This document shows positions 56,537 through 64,000 of a stretch of 64,000 nucleotides of DNA, piece after piece. The position numbers were made by a program, and so were the translations under genes. The stretch's first letter is position 1. The number at the start of each line of letters is the position of its first letter. Origin of the DNA: WHSW01 sp963821345 (GTDB taxonomy: Bacteria; Actinomycetota; Thermoleophilia; Solirubrobacterales; 70-9); the NCBI GenBank assembly GCA_963821345.1, contig CAWGDM010000002.1, positions 248,001 through 312,000 on the forward strand. The letters run 5' to 3'. The notes under the pieces were generated by a model that worked only from the letters and a program-made list of their open reading frames with translations, ran no database searches and was not told where the DNA came from.

Positions 56537-58828
56537 TCAGTCGAGGCGCTCGCGCTGGCGGCCACCGCGGCCTCCCTCGCGTCCGCCCCTGCCTCCGTCA
56601 CGTCCGCCGCGCCCGCCGCGGTTACCGTCACGCCCCCCGCGTCCGCCGCGGTTACCGCCGCCGCCCATCGTCGGGTCGCCGGTACCGAGCTTCTGCAGCT
56701 CGTCCGGGGACTTGCCGGCGATCGCCGGGTCGTCGGAGAGCCGCAGGCCGATCCGGCCGCGCTCCTTGTCGACCTCGGCGACGGTGACGTCGATCTCGTC
56801 GCCCTGCGAGAGCACGCTCTCGACCGTGTCGACCCGCTCGCCGGGCTTCACGTTCGAGATGTGCAGCAGCCCGTCGGTGCCCTTGACCAGCTCCACGAAG
56901 GCGCCGAAGGTGGTCGTCTTGACGACCTTCGCGTGCGGGAAGTGGTCGCCGACCTCGGCCTCGCGGGTCATCGACTCGATCCGCGCGACACAGGCCTCGA
57001 CCAGAGCACGGCTCGGCGCGTAGATCCGCACCGTGCCGTCGTCGTCGATGTCGATCTCGGCCTCGAACTCCTCCTGCATGCCGCGGATCGTCTCGCCGCC
57101 CTTGCCGATCACGGCCCCGATCTTCTCGGGGTCGATCCTGATCGACTCGATCGCGGGAGCGAACTCGGAGAGCTGCTCGCGCGGCCCGTCGATCGCCTCG
57201 GCCATCTTGTCGAGGATGAACAGGCGTCCCTTGCGAGCCTGCTCGAGCGCATCGGTGAGGATCTCGAAGGTGACCCCCGAGATCTTGATGTCCATCTGCA
57301 GGGCGGTGATCCCGTCCTTGGAGCCGGCGACCTTGAAGTCCATGTCTCCAAGGTGGTCCTCGACGCCGGCGATGTCGGTGAGCACGACGTAGTCGTCGCC
57401 CTCCTTGATCAGGCCCATGGCGACGCCGGCGACCGGATACGCGACCGGGACGCCGGCCGCCTGCAGCGCCATCGACGAGGCGCAGACCGAGCCCATCGAC
57501 GAGGACCCGTTCGACTCCAGGGTGTCGGAGACGACCCGGATCACATAGGGGAACTCCTCGCTGTCGGGGATGCTCGGCGTCAGGGCGCGCTCGGCGAGCG
57601 CGCCGTGGCCGATGTCGCGGCGCTTGGGGCCGCGCATGAACCCCGCCTCCCCGACCGAGAACGGCGGGAAGTTGTAGTGGTGCCAGAAGGTCTTCTTCTC
57701 CGACAGGCCCAGGTTGTCGACCTTCATGTCCATCCGCGTCGTCCCCAGCGTCGCGCTGGAGAGGATCTGGGTCTCCCCGCGGGTGAACAGGCCGGAGCCG
57801 TGGACGCGCGGGGCGACGTCGACCTCGGTCTCGATCGGCCGGATCTCGTCCTGGGCACGACCGTCGGGGCGCTTCTTGTCGACCGCGATCCGGCGCCGGA
57901 TCATGTCCTTCTCGAGCTTCGCGAAGGCGGTCTTGACCTCGGCGGCCTTCGCCGCGTCGGCCTCCTCGTCGCCGCTCGCCGGGGCGAGCGCGGCAACGGC
58001 CTCCTCGCCGACCGCGTCGATCGCGTCCTGGCGGGCGAGCTTCTCGGCCACCTGGGTCGCCTCGTCGAGCTTCGAGCCGAACCGCGAGCTGACCTGCTCC
58101 AGCAGGCCCTCGTCGATCGTCGGGGCCTCGACCTCGACCTTGTCCTTGCCGGCCTTCGACTGCAGTTCCTCCATCGCGCCGATCAGCGTCTTGATCTCGC
58201 TGTGGGCGATGTCGAGCGCGTCCAGGACCTCGGCCTCGGTGACGCCGTCGGCGCCGCACTCGACCATCAGGATCGCGTCCTTGGAGCCGGAGACGATCAG
58301 GTCCATCTCGAGCTCGGGGTGGGCCTCCTCGTCAGGATTGACGACGAAGTCGCCGTCGAGCTTCCCGACCCGCACGGCGCCGACCAGCGTCTGCACCGGA
58401 ACCGGCGAGATCGCGAGCGCCGCGGAGGCGCCGTTCATCGCCAGGATGTCGTAGGGATTGACCTGGTCGACCGAGATCGGCTGGGCGACCAGCTGGGTCT
58501 CGAAGTGCCAGCCCTTCGGAAACAGCGGCCGGATCGGGCGATCGATCATCCGCGCGGTCAGCGTCGCCTTCTCGCCCGCCCTCGCCTCGCGGCGGAAGAA
58601 CGAGCCCGGGATCTTGCCCGCGGCGTAGTGCTTCTCCTCGACGTCCACCGTCAGCGGCAGGAAGTCGACATCGCGCAGGTTGCCCATCGTCGCGGTGCAG
58701 AGGACCATCGTGTCCCCGGCGCGGACGACGACTGCTCCGCCCGCCTGGCGGGCGAGCTTTCCGGTCTCGAAGGAGATCTCTTTGCCTCCGACCTCGCACG
58801 AGACGCGGGTCACGTCGAACATACTCAT
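56537..58828 (-). CDS. pnp: Polynucleotide phosphorylase with a C-terminal RGG-rich tail
   Basis: The 763-residue enzyme has two RNase PH cores (first ~1-215; second ~325-560 with FPPFSVGEAGFMRGPKRRDIGHG and SNGSSSMGSVCASSMAL), a helical linker, a KH domain (IGAVIGKGGETIRGMQ) and an S1 domain (KVVKTTTFGAFVELVKGTDG). Residues 721-763 are a low-complexity tail of Gly, Arg and Asp with six RGG tripeptides. PNPase degrades RNA 3'-5' with phosphate. ATG 58828 is chosen; ATG 58822 would remove two residues. It starts 4 bp after a DsbA-like gene rather than directly after rpsO. Confidence 0.97.
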   Translation of the reverse strand: MSMFDVTRVSCEVGGKEISFETGKLARQAGGAVVVRAGDTMVLCTATMGNLRDVDFLPLTVDVEEKHYAAGKIPGSFFRREARAGEKATLTARMIDRPIRPLFPKGWHFETQLVAQPISVDQVNPYDILAMNGASAALAISPVPVQTLVGAVRVGKLDGDFVVNPDEEAHPELEMDLIVSGSKDAILMVECGADGVTEAEVLDALDIAHSEIKTLIGAMEELQSKAGKDKVEVEAPTIDEGLLEQVSSRFGSKLDEATQVAEKLARQDAIDAVGEEAVAALAPASGDEEADAAKAAEVKTAFAKLEKDMIRRRIAVDKKRPDGRAQDEIRPIETEVDVAPRVHGSGLFTRGETQILSSATLGTTRMDMKVDNLGLSEKKTFWHHYNFPPFSVGEAGFMRGPKRRDIGHGALAERALTPSIPDSEEFPYVIRVVSDTLESNGSSSMGSVCASSMALQAAGVPVAYPVAGVAMGLIKEGDDYVVLTDIAGVEDHLGDMDFKVAGSKDGITALQMDIKISGVTFEILTDALEQARKGRLFILDKMAEAIDGPREQLSEFAPAIESIRIDPEKIGAVIGKGGETIRGMQEEFEAEIDIDDDGTVRIYAPSRALVEACVARIESMTREAEVGDHFPHAKVVKTTTFGAFVELVKGTDGLLHISNVKPGERVDTVESVLSQGDEIDVTVAEVDKERGRIGLRLSDDPAIAGKSPDELQKLGTGDPTMGGGGNRGGRGGRDGNRGGRGGRDGGRGGREGGRGGRQRERLD

Positions 58829-58832
58829 GTAT

Positions 58833-59366
58833 TCAGCTTTTCCTTTCGGCAGCCCGGTTGGCTGCCCAACGTTCCAGAACTTTTCGTTCTCTAACGTCGG
58901 CGATCTTACAAGGCTCGCGGTCCGCAAATAGCGTCGGCGTTTCCATCACCCCGGCGCGGATCCCGCCCTCGAAGTCGGCCCGGACCCGCGCGGCGACCGG
59001 CTCGGAGCGCCGATCGGCGTCGAAGCGGGCCAGGTCGAGGCCGAGCGCCTCCGCCCGGCTCCACAGATGCGGGTCGTCGAGGTGGCCGTGGTCGGCGTAG
59101 ATCGAGTCGATCATGGTCCAGAACGCGGCCGGGTCCTGGGCGTGTGCGGCCTCGGCCGCCGCGTGCAATGCGGGCGAGCGCGGTCGCTTCGAGGCGAGCG
59201 GGAAGTGGCGCACGCACAACCGCACAGGCAGCGCCGACATCCACGCCCAGGCGGCAGCGCAGGCGGGGCAGCCAAGATCCAGATACGCGACCAGCTCGGC
59301 GCCCTCGCCGCGCACGTGATCGCCGGGGCCGACCGGCGGTACCGCCGCGCTGGTCAGTTCAGTCAC
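58833..59366 (-). CDS. DsbA-like thioredoxin-fold protein, cytoplasmic
   Basis: The 177-residue protein contains a CPAC active site (DLGCPACAAAW, about 33-36), a helical insertion (about 65-150) and the cis-Pro segment VMETPTLFADRE, the DsbA/DSBA-like order. No signal peptide is present. The C-terminal Cys in REPCKIADV may be redox-active. The role is unknown. It lies between a peroxiredoxin and pnp in the rpsO-pnp interval; its last codons carry the pnp ribosome-binding region. Confidence 0.82.
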   Translation of the reverse strand: MTELTSAAVPPVGPGDHVRGEGAELVAYLDLGCPACAAAWAWMSALPVRLCVRHFPLASKRPRSPALHAAAEAAHAQDPAAFWTMIDSIYADHGHLDDPHLWSRAEALGLDLARFDADRRSEPVAARVRADFEGGIRAGVMETPTLFADREPCKIADVRERKVLERWAANRAAERKS

Positions 59367-59370
59367 GTTA

Positions 59371-59423
59371 GGCGCCTCAACGGCGGCGCGGCTCGGCTTC
59401 GTCCTTCGGACTCCGCCTCACGG
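59371..59423 (-). repeat. Dispersed repeat, copy C, at the peroxiredoxin 3' end
   Basis: Positions 59371-59401 match the murT copy at 29 of 31 nt. A 12-nt extension with its own small stem (GTCC-TTC-GGAC) precedes CGCCTCACGG, the far end. Read on the minus strand it starts at the peroxiredoxin stop codon and fills nearly the whole spacer before the DsbA-like gene. Confidence 0.68.
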
Positions 59424-59879
59424 TTCGAGCCCTGCGAGCGCGTCGAAGATCAAGTTCGCACCCGGGATCGTCAGCGGCGTCTCCTCGGCGTGCGACCAGC
59501 GGACCACCCCGTGCTCGTCGATCAGCACCAGGGAGCGGTTCGGGGTTCCCCAGTCCTCCAGATAGGCGCCGTAGGCGCGCGAGACCTCGCCCTTGGGGTG
59601 GAAGTCGGCGAGCAGCGTGATCTCCAGGCCCAGGTGCTTGCGAAACGCGTTGTGGCACCAGCTGCCGTCGGTCGAGATCCCGACCAGCTCGGCACCGGCG
59701 CCGGCGATCTGCGGGAGCACCTCCTGGTAGACGGAGAGCTGGTCCGAGCAGACCGGGCTGAAGTCGTTCGGATAGAAGGCGAGCACCAGCCTGCGGCCCG
59801 CGAAGTCGGCCAGGCTGACGGCCTCGCCGCGGTGGTTGGGAAGCGTGAAGTCGGGTGCCCTGGCGCCCGGCTGGACCAA
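59418..59879 (-). CDS. Peroxiredoxin (AhpE/Bcp-like)
   Basis: A 153-residue peroxiredoxin with peroxidatic motif FYPNDFSPVCSDQL and the usual VLIDEHGVVRW strand. One further Cys (DGSWCHNAF) could be the resolving residue. It reduces peroxides in the cytoplasm. Start TTG 59879 lies just after the rpsO stop, suggesting coupled translation; the protein then begins VQPGARAPDFTLP, as in the family. Its stop codon is embedded in a dispersed repeat. Confidence 0.88.
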   Translation of the reverse strand: MVQPGARAPDFTLPNHRGEAVSLADFAGRRLVLAFYPNDFSPVCSDQLSVYQEVLPQIAGAGAELVGISTDGSWCHNAFRKHLGLEITLLADFHPKGEVSRAYGAYLEDWGTPNRSLVLIDEHGVVRWSHAEETPLTIPGANLIFDALAGLEP

Positions 59880-59883
59880 CGCT

Positions 59884-60153
59884 CTAGTGACGCAGGCCGA
59901 GGTCGGCGACCAGGGCGCGGTAGCGCTCCACGTCGGAGCTCTCGAGATAGCGCAGCAGGCGGCGGCGCTTGCCGACCAGCATCAGCAGCCCGCGGCGCGA
60001 GTGGTGGTCCTTGGTGTGGCTGCGCAGGTGCTCGGTGAGCTCGTTGATGCGCTCGGTGAGCAGGGCGACCTGGACCTCGGCCGAGCCGGTGTCACCGTCG
60101 GAGCGGCCGTACTTGCCGATCAGCTCCTGCTTCTTTTCCTTGGTCAGACCCAT
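59884..60153 (-). CDS. rpsO: Ribosomal protein uS15
   Basis: The 89-residue protein has exactly the usual length of S15 and reads GLTKEKKQELIGKYGRSDGD, then NELTEHLRSHTKDHHSRRGLL and LLRYLESSDVERYRAL. It binds 16S rRNA early in 30S assembly. ATG 60153 is chosen over TTG 60159. rpsO and pnp are normally adjacent; here a peroxiredoxin and a DsbA-like gene lie between them. Confidence 0.98.
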   Translation of the reverse strand: MGLTKEKKQELIGKYGRSDGDTGSAEVQVALLTERINELTEHLRSHTKDHHSRRGLLMLVGKRRRLLRYLESSDVERYRALVADLGLRH

Positions 60154-60223
60154 AATCAATTGGCTCGCGCTTCGCCGGAACGCCAGTCCCTAGGTAGAGC
60201 TCCGCAGTCGCGAGTCGGAGAGG

Positions 60224-61114
60224 TTAGCGCGGCGGTGTGAACTCGGCGCAAAGGCGGCGCGCCTGGTCGACGTCGCGATGCATCTGGGCGACCAGCTCCT
60301 CGATCCCGGGGAAGCGGCGCTCGCCGCGCAGACGGGCGATGAACGCGATCCGCAGGGTCTGGCCGTACAGATCGGCCTCGTGATCGATCAGGTACGACTC
60401 GATCAGGACCCCGCGGCCGGTCTCGAAGGTCGGCCGCACGCCGACGTTGACCGCGGCCGGGATTCCGTTGGCGAACGCCGCGTAGACGCCGTGGCCGGGA
60501 TAGACGTAGTCCTCCGAGGGCACCAGGTTGGCGGTCGGGAAGCCGAGCGTGCGCCCCCGCTTGTCGCCCTCGACGACCGTGCCCTCGAGCAGGAACGGGG
60601 CGCCGAGGCAGCGCATCGCCCCGGCGACGTCGCCGGCGGCCACCAGGGCTCGGATCCGGGTCGAGGAGACCGTCTCTCCGTCGACCTCGACCAGGGGCAC
60701 GACCACGGTCTCGAACTCCCGGTGGCTACGCAGCATCTCGGGATCTCCCATGGCCTTGCGCCCGAAGCGGAAGTTCTCGCCCACCGAGACCCTGGTCGCG
60801 CCGAGCGTCTCGATCAGGATCCGGTTGCAGAACTCCTCCGCCTCGATCCCGGAGAAGCCCTGGTCGAAGGGGATGATCACCAGCTCCGAGACCCCGAGGC
60901 CGTCGATCACGTCGCGCTTGATCTCAAACGGCATGATCAGCTTCGGCGCCGCCTCCGGGTGGATGACGCTCAGCGGATGGGGCTCGAAGGTGAGCACCGT
61001 GTCGGAACCCCGGATCACCCGGCGGTGGCCGACGTGGACGCCGTCGAAGGTGCCGATCGCGACCTCGCGAGCGCGCTGGGCGGCGTCGGGCAGTGGCGTC
61101 ACGGCGATCGTCAT
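60224..61114 (-). CDS. ribF: Bifunctional riboflavin kinase/FAD synthetase
   Basis: A 296-residue two-domain enzyme. The N-terminal FAD synthetase part has IGTFDGVHVGHRRV and TFEPHPLSV, FRFGRKAMG and SSTRIRALV; the riboflavin kinase part (about 170-290) has TLGFPTANL and RPTFETG. It makes FMN and FAD. The loop between GHRRVI and TVLTFEP is shorter than in E. coli RibF. It sits between truB and rpsO in the conserved order infB-rbfA-truB-ribF-rpsO. Confidence 0.95.
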   Translation of the reverse strand: MTIAVTPLPDAAQRAREVAIGTFDGVHVGHRRVIRGSDTVLTFEPHPLSVIHPEAAPKLIMPFEIKRDVIDGLGVSELVIIPFDQGFSGIEAEEFCNRILIETLGATRVSVGENFRFGRKAMGDPEMLRSHREFETVVVPLVEVDGETVSSTRIRALVAAGDVAGAMRCLGAPFLLEGTVVEGDKRGRTLGFPTANLVPSEDYVYPGHGVYAAFANGIPAAVNVGVRPTFETGRGVLIESYLIDHEADLYGQTLRIAFIARLRGERRFPGIEELVAQMHRDVDQARRLCAEFTPPR

Positions 61115-61132
61115 CGGCGGGAACTGTGGCAG

Positions 61133-61783
61133 TTAGCCAGACGGCAGGCGGGCAAGGGCCTCGGCGAGCGGGATCGCGACCCGCTCGTCGGCCTCGGCGA
61201 CCGCGAACGGCCCGATCGCCGTGCGCCGCAGTTCGGTGCAGTAGGCGTCGCCGAGGTCGGCGATCAGGCTGCGAACGTAGGTGCCCGACGAGCACTCGAT
61301 CTCGTAGGTCGCCTCGTCGCCGGCGCTCGACAGGAGCTCCGCCCGGTGCACGGTGACCAGCCGCTCTCCGAGCTCGAACTCCTCGCCCCGGCGGGCCCGC
61401 TTGTAGGCCCGCTCCCCGCCGACCTTGACCGCCGAGTAGGCGGGTGGGCGCTGGCGGATCTCGCCGGTCGGCAGCCGTGGGGGCTCGGCCGGCACCCTGC
61501 CGGTCTCGGTGATCTCGCCGTCGCGGTCGCCCGTCGTCGACACGGCCCCGAACCGGGCTTCGACCCGGTAGGTCTTCGGCAGGGCCATGAACCGGCGCTG
61601 CTCGCGGGTCGCCGGGCGCCCGAGGAGCACGATCAGCAGCCCGGTCGCGAACGGGTCGAGGGTGCCGGCGTGGCCCGCCTTGGCGCCGAACTCGCGGCGC
61701 GCGCGGGCGACGACGTCATGCGAGGTGATCCCGGCCGGCTTGTCGGCGAGCACGACGGCGCCGCTCGCCGGCGCGGCGCTCAC
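61133..61783 (-). CDS. truB: tRNA pseudouridine-55 synthase
   Basis: The 216-residue protein has the catalytic Asp43 in GHAGTLDPFATGLL, KTYRVEARFG, PPAYSAVKVGGERAY and ECSSGTYVRSLIADLG. TruB makes the universal pseudouridine 55 in the T-arm of tRNA. It lacks a C-terminal PUA extension and is a short form. GTG 61783 overlaps the nrnA stop (GTGA). The start places ADKPAGITSHDVV at the expected distance. Confidence 0.96.
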   Translation of the reverse strand: MSAAPASGAVVLADKPAGITSHDVVARARREFGAKAGHAGTLDPFATGLLIVLLGRPATREQRRFMALPKTYRVEARFGAVSTTGDRDGEITETGRVPAEPPRLPTGEIRQRPPAYSAVKVGGERAYKRARRGEEFELGERLVTVHRAELLSSAGDEATYEIECSSGTYVRSLIADLGDAYCTELRRTAIGPFAVAEADERVAIPLAEALARLPSG

Positions 61784-62784
61784 TGTTTGCGCTGGGCCGC
61801 GACCTCGGCGAGCAGGAACTGGACCAACTCCGGGTAGGGCAGGTCGCTGCCGAACCCGGCGGCCCGGCGGTGTCCGCCGCCGCCCTGTGCCCGCGCGATC
61901 GCCGAGACGTCGATCTCGCCGCCGGTCGAGCGCAGGCTGACCTTGCGCGCCGTGCGCCCGCCGTCGGTCTTGTCGCGGACCATCGCCGCGACCTCGACCC
62001 CCTCGAGCGCGCGCAGGAAGTCGATGATCCCCTCGGTCAGGGTCTCGCCGGCGCCGGCCAGCTCGTAGTCGTCGGCGCTGATGTAGGTGGCCGCGAAGCG
62101 CCCCTCGTCGAAGCGCTCGATCTTCTCCAGCGCCCGGCCGGTCAGCCGCCACTTCTCGATCGGGACCCGCTCGTACAGGCGCCGGTAGATGTCGTTGACG
62201 TCCACCCCGGCCTCGATCAACTCGGCCGCCATCCGATGCGACGCCGGGCGCGTGTTCTCGTACATGAACTTGCCGGTGTCGGTGATCAGGCCGACGTAGA
62301 GCGCCGAGGCGATCTCCGGCGTCAACTCGGCGCCGAGCCGCTTGGCGATCGCGAGCACGATTTCGGCCGTGCACGAGGCCCCCGTGTCAACCAGGTTGAC
62401 GGTCCCGAAGCGGGTGTTGTCGTGATGGTGGTCGATGTTCAGCCGCCGGGCGCCGTCGCGCTGGAGGAACTCGACCGGCATCCGGTCGATGTTGCCGCAG
62501 TCGAGGAAGACCAGGGTGCGGTCGACGACGTCGGCCGGCGGCTCGTGGAAGACCTCCTCGAGCGGCAGGAAGCGGTACTCGACCGCGAGCGGGAACTCCT
62601 TCGCCCCCAGGAACATCACCGAGTCCTTGCCGAGCTGGCCGAGGATGTGGTGCATCGCCAGCAGCGAGCCGAGCGCGTCGCCATCGGGGCCCTCGTGCGT
62701 GGTCAGCAGGAAGCGATCCGTCGCTCGCAGCTCGTCGACCACCTGGTCGAGGTCCGACGCCAGGGCCGCGGCGGGCTCACTCAT
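61780..62784 (-). CDS. nrnA: DHH-family bifunctional oligoribonuclease/PAP phosphatase
   Basis: The 334-residue protein has the metal motifs THEGPDGDALGS, FLDCGNIDRM, the hallmark NIDHHHDNTRFG and SCTAEIV, and a C-terminal DHHA1 domain with GGGHRRAAGF. NrnA degrades nanoRNA and 3'-phosphoadenosine phosphate. It lies between rbfA and truB, as in many Gram-positives, and overlaps both neighbours (8 bp with rbfA, 4 bp with truB). Confidence 0.94.
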   Translation of the reverse strand: MSEPAAALASDLDQVVDELRATDRFLLTTHEGPDGDALGSLLAMHHILGQLGKDSVMFLGAKEFPLAVEYRFLPLEEVFHEPPADVVDRTLVFLDCGNIDRMPVEFLQRDGARRLNIDHHHDNTRFGTVNLVDTGASCTAEIVLAIAKRLGAELTPEIASALYVGLITDTGKFMYENTRPASHRMAAELIEAGVDVNDIYRRLYERVPIEKWRLTGRALEKIERFDEGRFAATYISADDYELAGAGETLTEGIIDFLRALEGVEVAAMVRDKTDGGRTARKVSLRSTGGEIDVSAIARAQGGGGHRRAAGFGSDLPYPELVQFLLAEVAAQRKQ

Positions 62785-63127
62785 GCTCGTCGCCCTCCTC
62801 GAGCAGCCGGCTGAGGCGGACGCCGCGCTCGAGGCTCTCGTCGTAGCTGAACTTCAGCGTCGGGGTGTGCTTGATCCGGACCTCGCGGGCGATCGCGGCC
62901 TGCAGCTTGCCGTGCGAGGAGGCGAGCGCGGCGAGCGTGTCCTCGCGCTCGGACTCGTCGCCGAGCACGCTCACGTACACGCGCGCCGAGCGCAGGTCCG
63001 GGCTTGTCTTCACCGCTGTCACCGTCACGAATCCGATCCTCGGGTCCTCGAGCTCGGCGGCGATCGCCGAGCCGATCACCTTGCGCATGACCTCGTCGAT
63101 ACGGCGCATGCGGTCGCCACCGGCCAT
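62777..63127 (-). CDS. rbfA: Ribosome-binding factor A
   Basis: A 116-residue KH-like protein: MRRIDEVMRKVIGSAIAAEL, DPRIGFVTVTAVKTSPDLRSARVYVSV (split by a Ser/Pro turn) and KHTPTLKFSYDESLERG. RbfA helps mature the 30S subunit and its 16S 5' end. TATGTT ends 8 nt before ATG 63127, hinting at its own promoter after DUF503. It overlaps nrnA by 8 bp. Confidence 0.96.
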   Translation of the reverse strand: MAGGDRMRRIDEVMRKVIGSAIAAELEDPRIGFVTVTAVKTSPDLRSARVYVSVLGDESEREDTLAALASSHGKLQAAIAREVRIKHTPTLKFSYDESLERGVRLSRLLEEGDEHE

Positions 63128-63160
63128 ACGCGGCCAACATAACAGGGGTGCCTCAAGCGG

Positions 63161-63463
63161 CTACGCACGAACGTCGTCGAGGGTCAGCAGGTCGCGCTCG
63201 AAGCTGCAGCCGTCGGGGCAGCGAGCCTCGACGAAGCGCTCCAGCTCGGCGGAGCGCTCGCGGACCTCGGCGCCGCCGACCAGCGCGCAGAGCAGCACCG
63301 CCCGCCGGCGGTCGTCGTGGGCCTCGATCTCGGCCACCGCGGCGACGAACCGCTGGCGCAACTGCGCCTTCAGCGAGCTGACCACCTTGCGCTTCTCCTT
63401 CAGGTTCTGGGCGTGGCGGAGGTCCAGCCGGACCTCGGTCAGCGAGATGTAGGTCGTGCCCAC
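63161..63463 (-). CDS. DUF503 domain protein
   Basis: A 100-residue protein of the DUF503 (YlxP-like) family: LTEVRLDLRHAQNLKEKRKV and VSSLKAQLRQRFVAAVAEI are typical. YlxP-like genes lie between infB and rbfA in many Gram-positives, as here, but the function is not established. GTG 63463 directly follows the infB stop (TAG then GTG), so translation is coupled. The C-terminus (RCPDGCSFERDLLTLDD) is longer than some members. Its stop overlaps a partial copy of the dispersed repeat (63150-63166). Confidence 0.88.
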   Translation of the reverse strand: MGTTYISLTEVRLDLRHAQNLKEKRKVVSSLKAQLRQRFVAAVAEIEAHDDRRRAVLLCALVGGAEVRERSAELERFVEARCPDGCSFERDLLTLDDVRA

Positions 63464-64000
63464 CTACTCGAGGGTCTTCTCGACCTGCTTGGTCTCGAAC
63501 GCCTCGATCACGTCGCCGACCTTGACGTCCTGGAAGCCCTCGAGGACGACGCCGCACTCGAGCCCCGCCTCGACCTCCTTGACGTCGTCCTTGAACCGCC
63601 GCAGGGAGCCGATGCGCCCCGCCCACGCGACGGTGCCGTCGCGGACCAGGCGGACCTCGGCGCCGCGGATCAACTTGCCGTCGGTGACCGAGCAGCCGGC
63701 GATCGTGCCGATCCTCGAGGCCTTGAACAGCTCCAGCACCTCGGCCTGGCCGAGCGCCTCCTCGACCTCCTCGGGCTCGAGCATGCCCTCCATCGCGGCG
63801 CGCAGCTCCTCGGTCACCTTGTAGATCACCGAGTAGGTGCGGATCTCGACGCCCTCCTGGTCGGCGGCGCGGCGCGCGTCGGCGAGCGGCCGGACGTTGA
63901 AGCCGATGATCACCGCGTCGGACGCCGCGGCCAGCATCACGTCGGACTCGTTGATGCCGCCCGCGCCGGCGCGGATCACGTTGACCGCGATCTCGTCCTG
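63464..64000 (-). CDS. infB: Translation initiation factor IF-2, C-terminal part (cut by the window edge)
   Basis: The frame is open to the right edge, so only the last ~178 codons are seen: QDEIAVNVIRAGAGGINESDV, then SDAVIIGFNVRPLADARRAAD, and the C-terminal beta-barrel domain (GCSVTDGKLIRGAEVRLVRDG, FQDVKVGDVIEAFET). These are IF-2 domains III and IV, which hold initiator fMet-tRNA. The G domain lies outside the window. It heads the operon DUF503-rbfA-nrnA-truB-ribF. Confidence 0.97.
   Translation of the reverse strand, partial: QDEIAVNVIRAGAGGINESDVMLAAASDAVIIGFNVRPLADARRAADQEGVEIRTYSVIYKVTEELRAAMEGMLEPEEVEEALGQAEVLELFKASRIGTIAGCSVTDGKLIRGAEVRLVRDGTVAWAGRIGSLRRFKDDVKEVEAGLECGVVLEGFQDVKVGDVIEAFETKQVEKTLE

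Overview
The window is chromosomal DNA of a very GC-rich actinobacterium. Gene content, gene order and leaderless promoters fit the class Thermoleophilia (Solirubrobacterales-like); that placement is inferred from recognisable protein families, not from a search. The coding sequence is dense, with about 66 genes. No rRNA, tRNA, CRISPR array, phage or insertion sequence was found. Both edges cut genes: a putative metalloprotease C-terminus at the left and infB at the right.

Layout. 1-9 kb: a GH3 hexosaminidase, a frameshifted potassium channel, a multicopper oxidase/cupredoxin pair, a YdjC-type deacetylase, a WS/DGAT acyltransferase, two small acidic proteins and a ZIP metal transporter. 9-14 kb: ccdA with a thioredoxin-TPR protein, YqgE/AlgH, a flavin monooxygenase and a FUSC transporter. 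14-16.6 kb: a stress-response module with a SigB/SigF-type sigma factor behind its own SigF-type promoter, facing an RsbW-like anti-sigma factor, plus PRC-barrel and DUF3052 proteins. 16.6-25 kb: peroxiredoxin and cyclophilin; then methyltransferase, lipid kinase, murT, methyltransferase and gatD (lipid II amidation); then dut and hflX. 25-32 kb: GH114, an epimerase, a molybdopterin oxidoreductase with its reductase, a DMT transporter, ridA and a DapL-like aminotransferase. 32-46 kb: dapF, miaA, miaB, enoyl-CoA hydratase, cytochrome c, rny, recX, recA, thpR, epoxide hydrolase, cinA and ftsK. 46-50.5 kb: a two-component system, a GFA protein and an M36-like metalloprotease. 50.5-64 kb: a long minus-strand housekeeping run: infB, DUF503, rbfA, nrnA, truB, ribF, rpsO, peroxiredoxin, DsbA-like, pnp, M16 protease, dapB, amidase, dapA, rnj.

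How genes work together. Lysine/diaminopimelate synthesis is unusually well represented (dapA, dapB, dapF and a DapL-like aminotransferase). The DapF homologue has serine at both positions of the catalytic cysteine pair. RNA metabolism is concentrated here too (rny, rnj, pnp, nrnA, miaA, miaB, truB, thpR).

Most notable signals. (1) A dispersed ~39-nt repeat forms two intergenic spacers and also sits in frame inside murT as exactly 13 codons. (2) A GGTTT-N15-GGGTAT promoter and a 13-bp leader hairpin precede the sigma-factor gene. (3) At least twelve start codons lie 6-7 nt after a TANNNT hexamer, indicating widespread leaderless transcription. (4) Four convergent gene pairs end on one shared CTAG.
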